Of a stretch of 64,000 bases of DNA, positions 62,200-64,000 are shown one piece after another (position 1 is the first letter of the stretch; each line of letters starts with the position of its first letter). A program made the position numbers and the translations under genes. This stretch comes from Gelidibacter mesophilus DSM 14095 (lineage in GTDB: Bacteria; Bacteroidota; Bacteroidia; Flavobacteriales; Flavobacteriaceae): the NCBI RefSeq assembly GCF_000423005.1, contig NZ_AUHD01000004.1:310001-374000 (forward strand), in the 5' to 3' direction. Under the pieces are notes generated by a model that saw only the letters and a program-made list of their open reading frames with translations, made no database searches and was not told the origin of the DNA.

Positions 62200-62811
62200 C
62201 TATAGTTTAAATAATAATCCAAATTGTGCCGTGTCAAAAAAGTTATTGAACACATTGATGTTGCCATTAAAACCAGAAACGGCTTCCCCACCATCAACTT
62301 TCGCAGATGAATATGAAACCACGTCAGCAAGGCCAAATGAGATCGCGATAGTCTCGGTTACAAAATAGTTGATCCCTAAATTAAGACCTACTCCAAACCC
62401 ATCGGCTTTGATATCCGCAATTTTATCTTTACTTGACACATAACCTACACCTAACTCTGTATAGGTTTTGAAACGTTTACCTAAATCCAAGAAGTAATAG
62501 CGTGCAAAAATGCCAGCTCCAAACGATTTATTATCGCCTGTATCAATTCCGGCAACTTCTCTTGTGGCAGTGTTAAAAGCACCTTCTACTCCAACCGCAA
62601 AATCTTCCGTTATAAAATATCCTACTCTAGGATTAATAGAGAACCCACTAGTTTTCGTATCCGTGTTTTTGTCTTTTGTTGTGTTAAATCCAAGACCACC
62701 TTCAAGCATTATATCACTTTCATCAAAACCATAACTAGTTTCCACTTCTTGCGCATTGACCTGTGATAATCCAAAAACTGCAACTGCAGTCATAATCATT
62801 AATTTTTTCAT
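62200..62811 (-). CDS. Outer-membrane beta-barrel protein
   Basis: A 203-residue barrel with signal peptide (ends QVNAQ), a well-ordered strand pattern (SINPRVGYFITEDFAVGVEG, YTELGVGYVSSKDK) and an aromatic final strand AQFGLLFKL. It is probably an OmpW/OmpA-like eight-stranded barrel. A promoter with TACTTTTG at 62857-62850 lies about 40 bases upstream. Function unknown. Confidence 0.7.
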   Translation of the reverse strand: MKKLMIMTAVAVFGLSQVNAQEVETSYGFDESDIMLEGGLGFNTTKDKNTDTKTSGFSINPRVGYFITEDFAVGVEGAFNTATREVAGIDTGDNKSFGAGIFARYYFLDLGKRFKTYTELGVGYVSSKDKIADIKADGFGVGLNLGINYFVTETIAISFGLADVVSYSSAKVDGGEAVSGFNGNINVFNNFFDTAQFGLLFKL

Positions 62812-62849
62812 TTGTTTTTAATTTTAAATTCTTATTAAATTTGAGGCTG

Positions 62850-62857
62850 CAAAAGTA
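62850..62857 (-). promoter_or_regulatory. Candidate -7 element for the barrel gene at 62811
   Basis: Minus-strand TACTTTTG fits TAnnTTTG and is followed by CAGCC. It implies a leader of about 32 bases. Confidence 0.55.
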
Positions 62858-62924
62858 CTTCGGTTTTCTTATTATAAAAAATTAAAAACCCTGTATTTAC
62901 TGTTGTTTTCAGCTATTATTTGCA

Positions 62925-62954
62925 TATAAAAACCGAAGCTTTTGACTTCGGTTT
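62925..62954 (-). terminator. Terminator of the barrel gene at 62984
   Basis: AAACCGAAG/CTTCGGTTT, a 9-bp stem, followed on the minus strand by TTTATATGC. Confidence 0.7.
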
Positions 62955-62983
62955 CTATGTGACTGATAGTGTTTAAGTTGCTA

Positions 62984-63586
62984 TTAGAAAGAATAACCAA
63001 CTCCAAATTGCCAAACTGAATTTTTGGCGTCGATATTTTCTAAAAGAGTGTCATCTTTAAAAATTTTGGTCAAACCGAGATTATATCTTGCAGAAACAGA
63101 TAATCCATTATCAAATTTATAACCTGCACCTAATGCTAAGTCCGTATTAAAGTTTTTGATATAAGAATCATCGATCTCAATTTCACCTCCATCTGCTCCT
63201 AGCTTATAATCGATTTCTTCCTTTACCTTAAAGCCAAATTGAGGACCTGCTTCCGCATACAATCCTTTAACCAGATAAACCTTGGCGAGTAAAGGAACTT
63301 GGATATAATCTAATTGGTATTCAACTTCATTGTCCAATCCTGCAAAGCCTTGTCCTGAATACAATACTTCTGGCTGAAACGAGAAACGCTCGCTAATTGG
63401 GAGTTCCATAAATACTCCTAAATGAAAGCTAGTTAATAGTTCAGAATCATTAACATCATCGCCAGTTACATTAGAAAGGTTGACACCTCCCTTTACTCCA
63501 AATTGTGGGCCGGTATCATCTGATTGTGCATAAATTGTAGTGGCGCTTAAAAGTGCAACCGTTGTTGCTAAAATTAAATTTTTCAT
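62984..63586 (-). CDS. Outer-membrane beta-barrel protein, PorT family-like
   Basis: A 200-residue barrel with signal peptide (ends IYAQS) and the PorT-like opening DDTGPQFGVKGGVNLSNVTG, then strands such as MELPISERFSFQPEVLYSGQG. The last strand ends WQFGVGYSF. Its mature start matches the barrel at 61205 in pattern (VKGG, ...MELPI...FQPEVLY), so the two are paralogues. It is a single unit with its own terminator. Confidence 0.75.
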   Translation of the reverse strand: MKNLILATTVALLSATTIYAQSDDTGPQFGVKGGVNLSNVTGDDVNDSELLTSFHLGVFMELPISERFSFQPEVLYSGQGFAGLDNEVEYQLDYIQVPLLAKVYLVKGLYAEAGPQFGFKVKEEIDYKLGADGGEIEIDDSYIKNFNTDLALGAGYKFDNGLSVSARYNLGLTKIFKDDTLLENIDAKNSVWQFGVGYSF

Positions 63587-64000
63587 GAGATTTGTTTTTT
63601 AAATTGAGGGTAAAGATAAGTAGTCATTATCTTACGTTTTTCAAGATTAACAGAATTTAACGAGGAGCTATTATTTTTAACATTTCCTTGTATTACTGGT
63701 CTCAGATCATATTTCAATGTCGATAAGGGTATGCGATAATCATTCTATATATGGTTAATGTATTCGAATTCTGTTTTATGGAAACCTAAATAACTTCTTC
63801 CCCTAAACACATCTCTTTAAGGAACAGAAATTTACATTCTATTTAAATCAACTGCTTTCAAACTTGGAAATATCAAAAATAATTTTCACCTATCACGTCA
63901 AAAGCAAAATACCGTTAAAATTCTAAGTTGAATTATGCTGAGGGAGCAATTTTAATGAAATTGGCAATTGGTTAAAAAATTAACATCGACTTATCAAATT
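63587..64000. other. Right-edge intergenic sequence, nothing recognised
   Basis: AT-rich sequence after the last barrel gene's upstream region. A near-match TATCTTTA (minus strand, about 63613-63620) may be the -7 element of the 62984 gene. No ORF has coding character. Confidence 0.35.

Noticed and set aside
1-64000. CRISPR, prophage, IS or anti-phage system
   Set aside because: No spaced repeats, transposase, integrase or defence-domain proteins are visible in the window.

Overview
This window looks like a chromosomal segment from a member of the Flavobacteriaceae (Bacteroidota), probably marine. The evidence is type IX secretion genes (PorP/SprF, PorQ, a protein with a gliding-motility-type C-terminal sorting domain), family-typical proteins (DUF3822, DUF2807, DUF1572, PorT-like barrels), low G+C by eye, and promoters of the Bacteroidota form TTG/TTTG-N19-20-TAnnTTTG. 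I see no rRNA, tRNA, insertion sequence, prophage or CRISPR array. One structural RNA, the RNase P RNA (rnpB), lies on the minus strand at about 20.4-20.8 kb.

Layout. 0-7.3 kb: a sugar-polymer locus with a partial cupin, a frameshifted PIG-L deacetylase, a GT4 glycosyltransferase, an (alpha/alpha)6 glycosidase-like protein, a GT4 fused to a second (alpha/alpha)6-like domain, and a convergent frameshifted GH130 beta-mannoside phosphorylase/mannosidase. 7.8-11.2 kb: an outer-membrane channel-like protein and a patatin phospholipase with a C-terminal beta-barrel. 12.0-15.1 kb: an overlapping minus-strand set (acyltransferase, KdnB-like dehydrogenase, HAD phosphatase, KdsB), which suggests synthesis of Kdo or an 8-modified Kdo. 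15.4-24.6 kb: RecD-like helicase, DUF3822-rsmD, rnpB, dnaX, miaE and proteins of unknown function. 24.7-28.3 kb: sixA-like phosphatase, ppk and ppx (polyphosphate). 28.7-34.5 kb: a three-gene T9SS operon. 35.1-47.3 kb: housekeeping genes pdxH, rnz, pyrB, pyrR, rpsA, cmk, porQ and lon. 47.6-50.6 kb: an ECF sigma/anti-sigma locus with two envelope beta-solenoid-like proteins. 50.7-58.0 kb: MFS transporter, M48 protease, GH31 glucosidase and glgB. 58.2-63.6 kb: lipoprotein MsrB, DinB-like protein, lpdA, aroQ and three small outer-membrane barrels.

Four genes (PIG-L, GH130, ECF sigma, DUF4097-like) are each broken by a net one-base loss. In each case adding one base restores a full family-length protein. 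All four lie in accessory loci, and the housekeeping genes look intact. This could be recent gene decay, or deletion-type sequencing errors; the sequence alone cannot decide.

The most interesting candidate systems are (i) the 0.9-7.3 kb locus, which pairs two glycosyltransferases with two (alpha/alpha)6 modules and a GH130 enzyme and could make and recycle a mannose-containing glycan; and (ii) the KdnB-KdsB cluster, which lacks the KdnA aminotransferase beside it. Functional calls come from recognising motifs and family features by eye; no database search was run.
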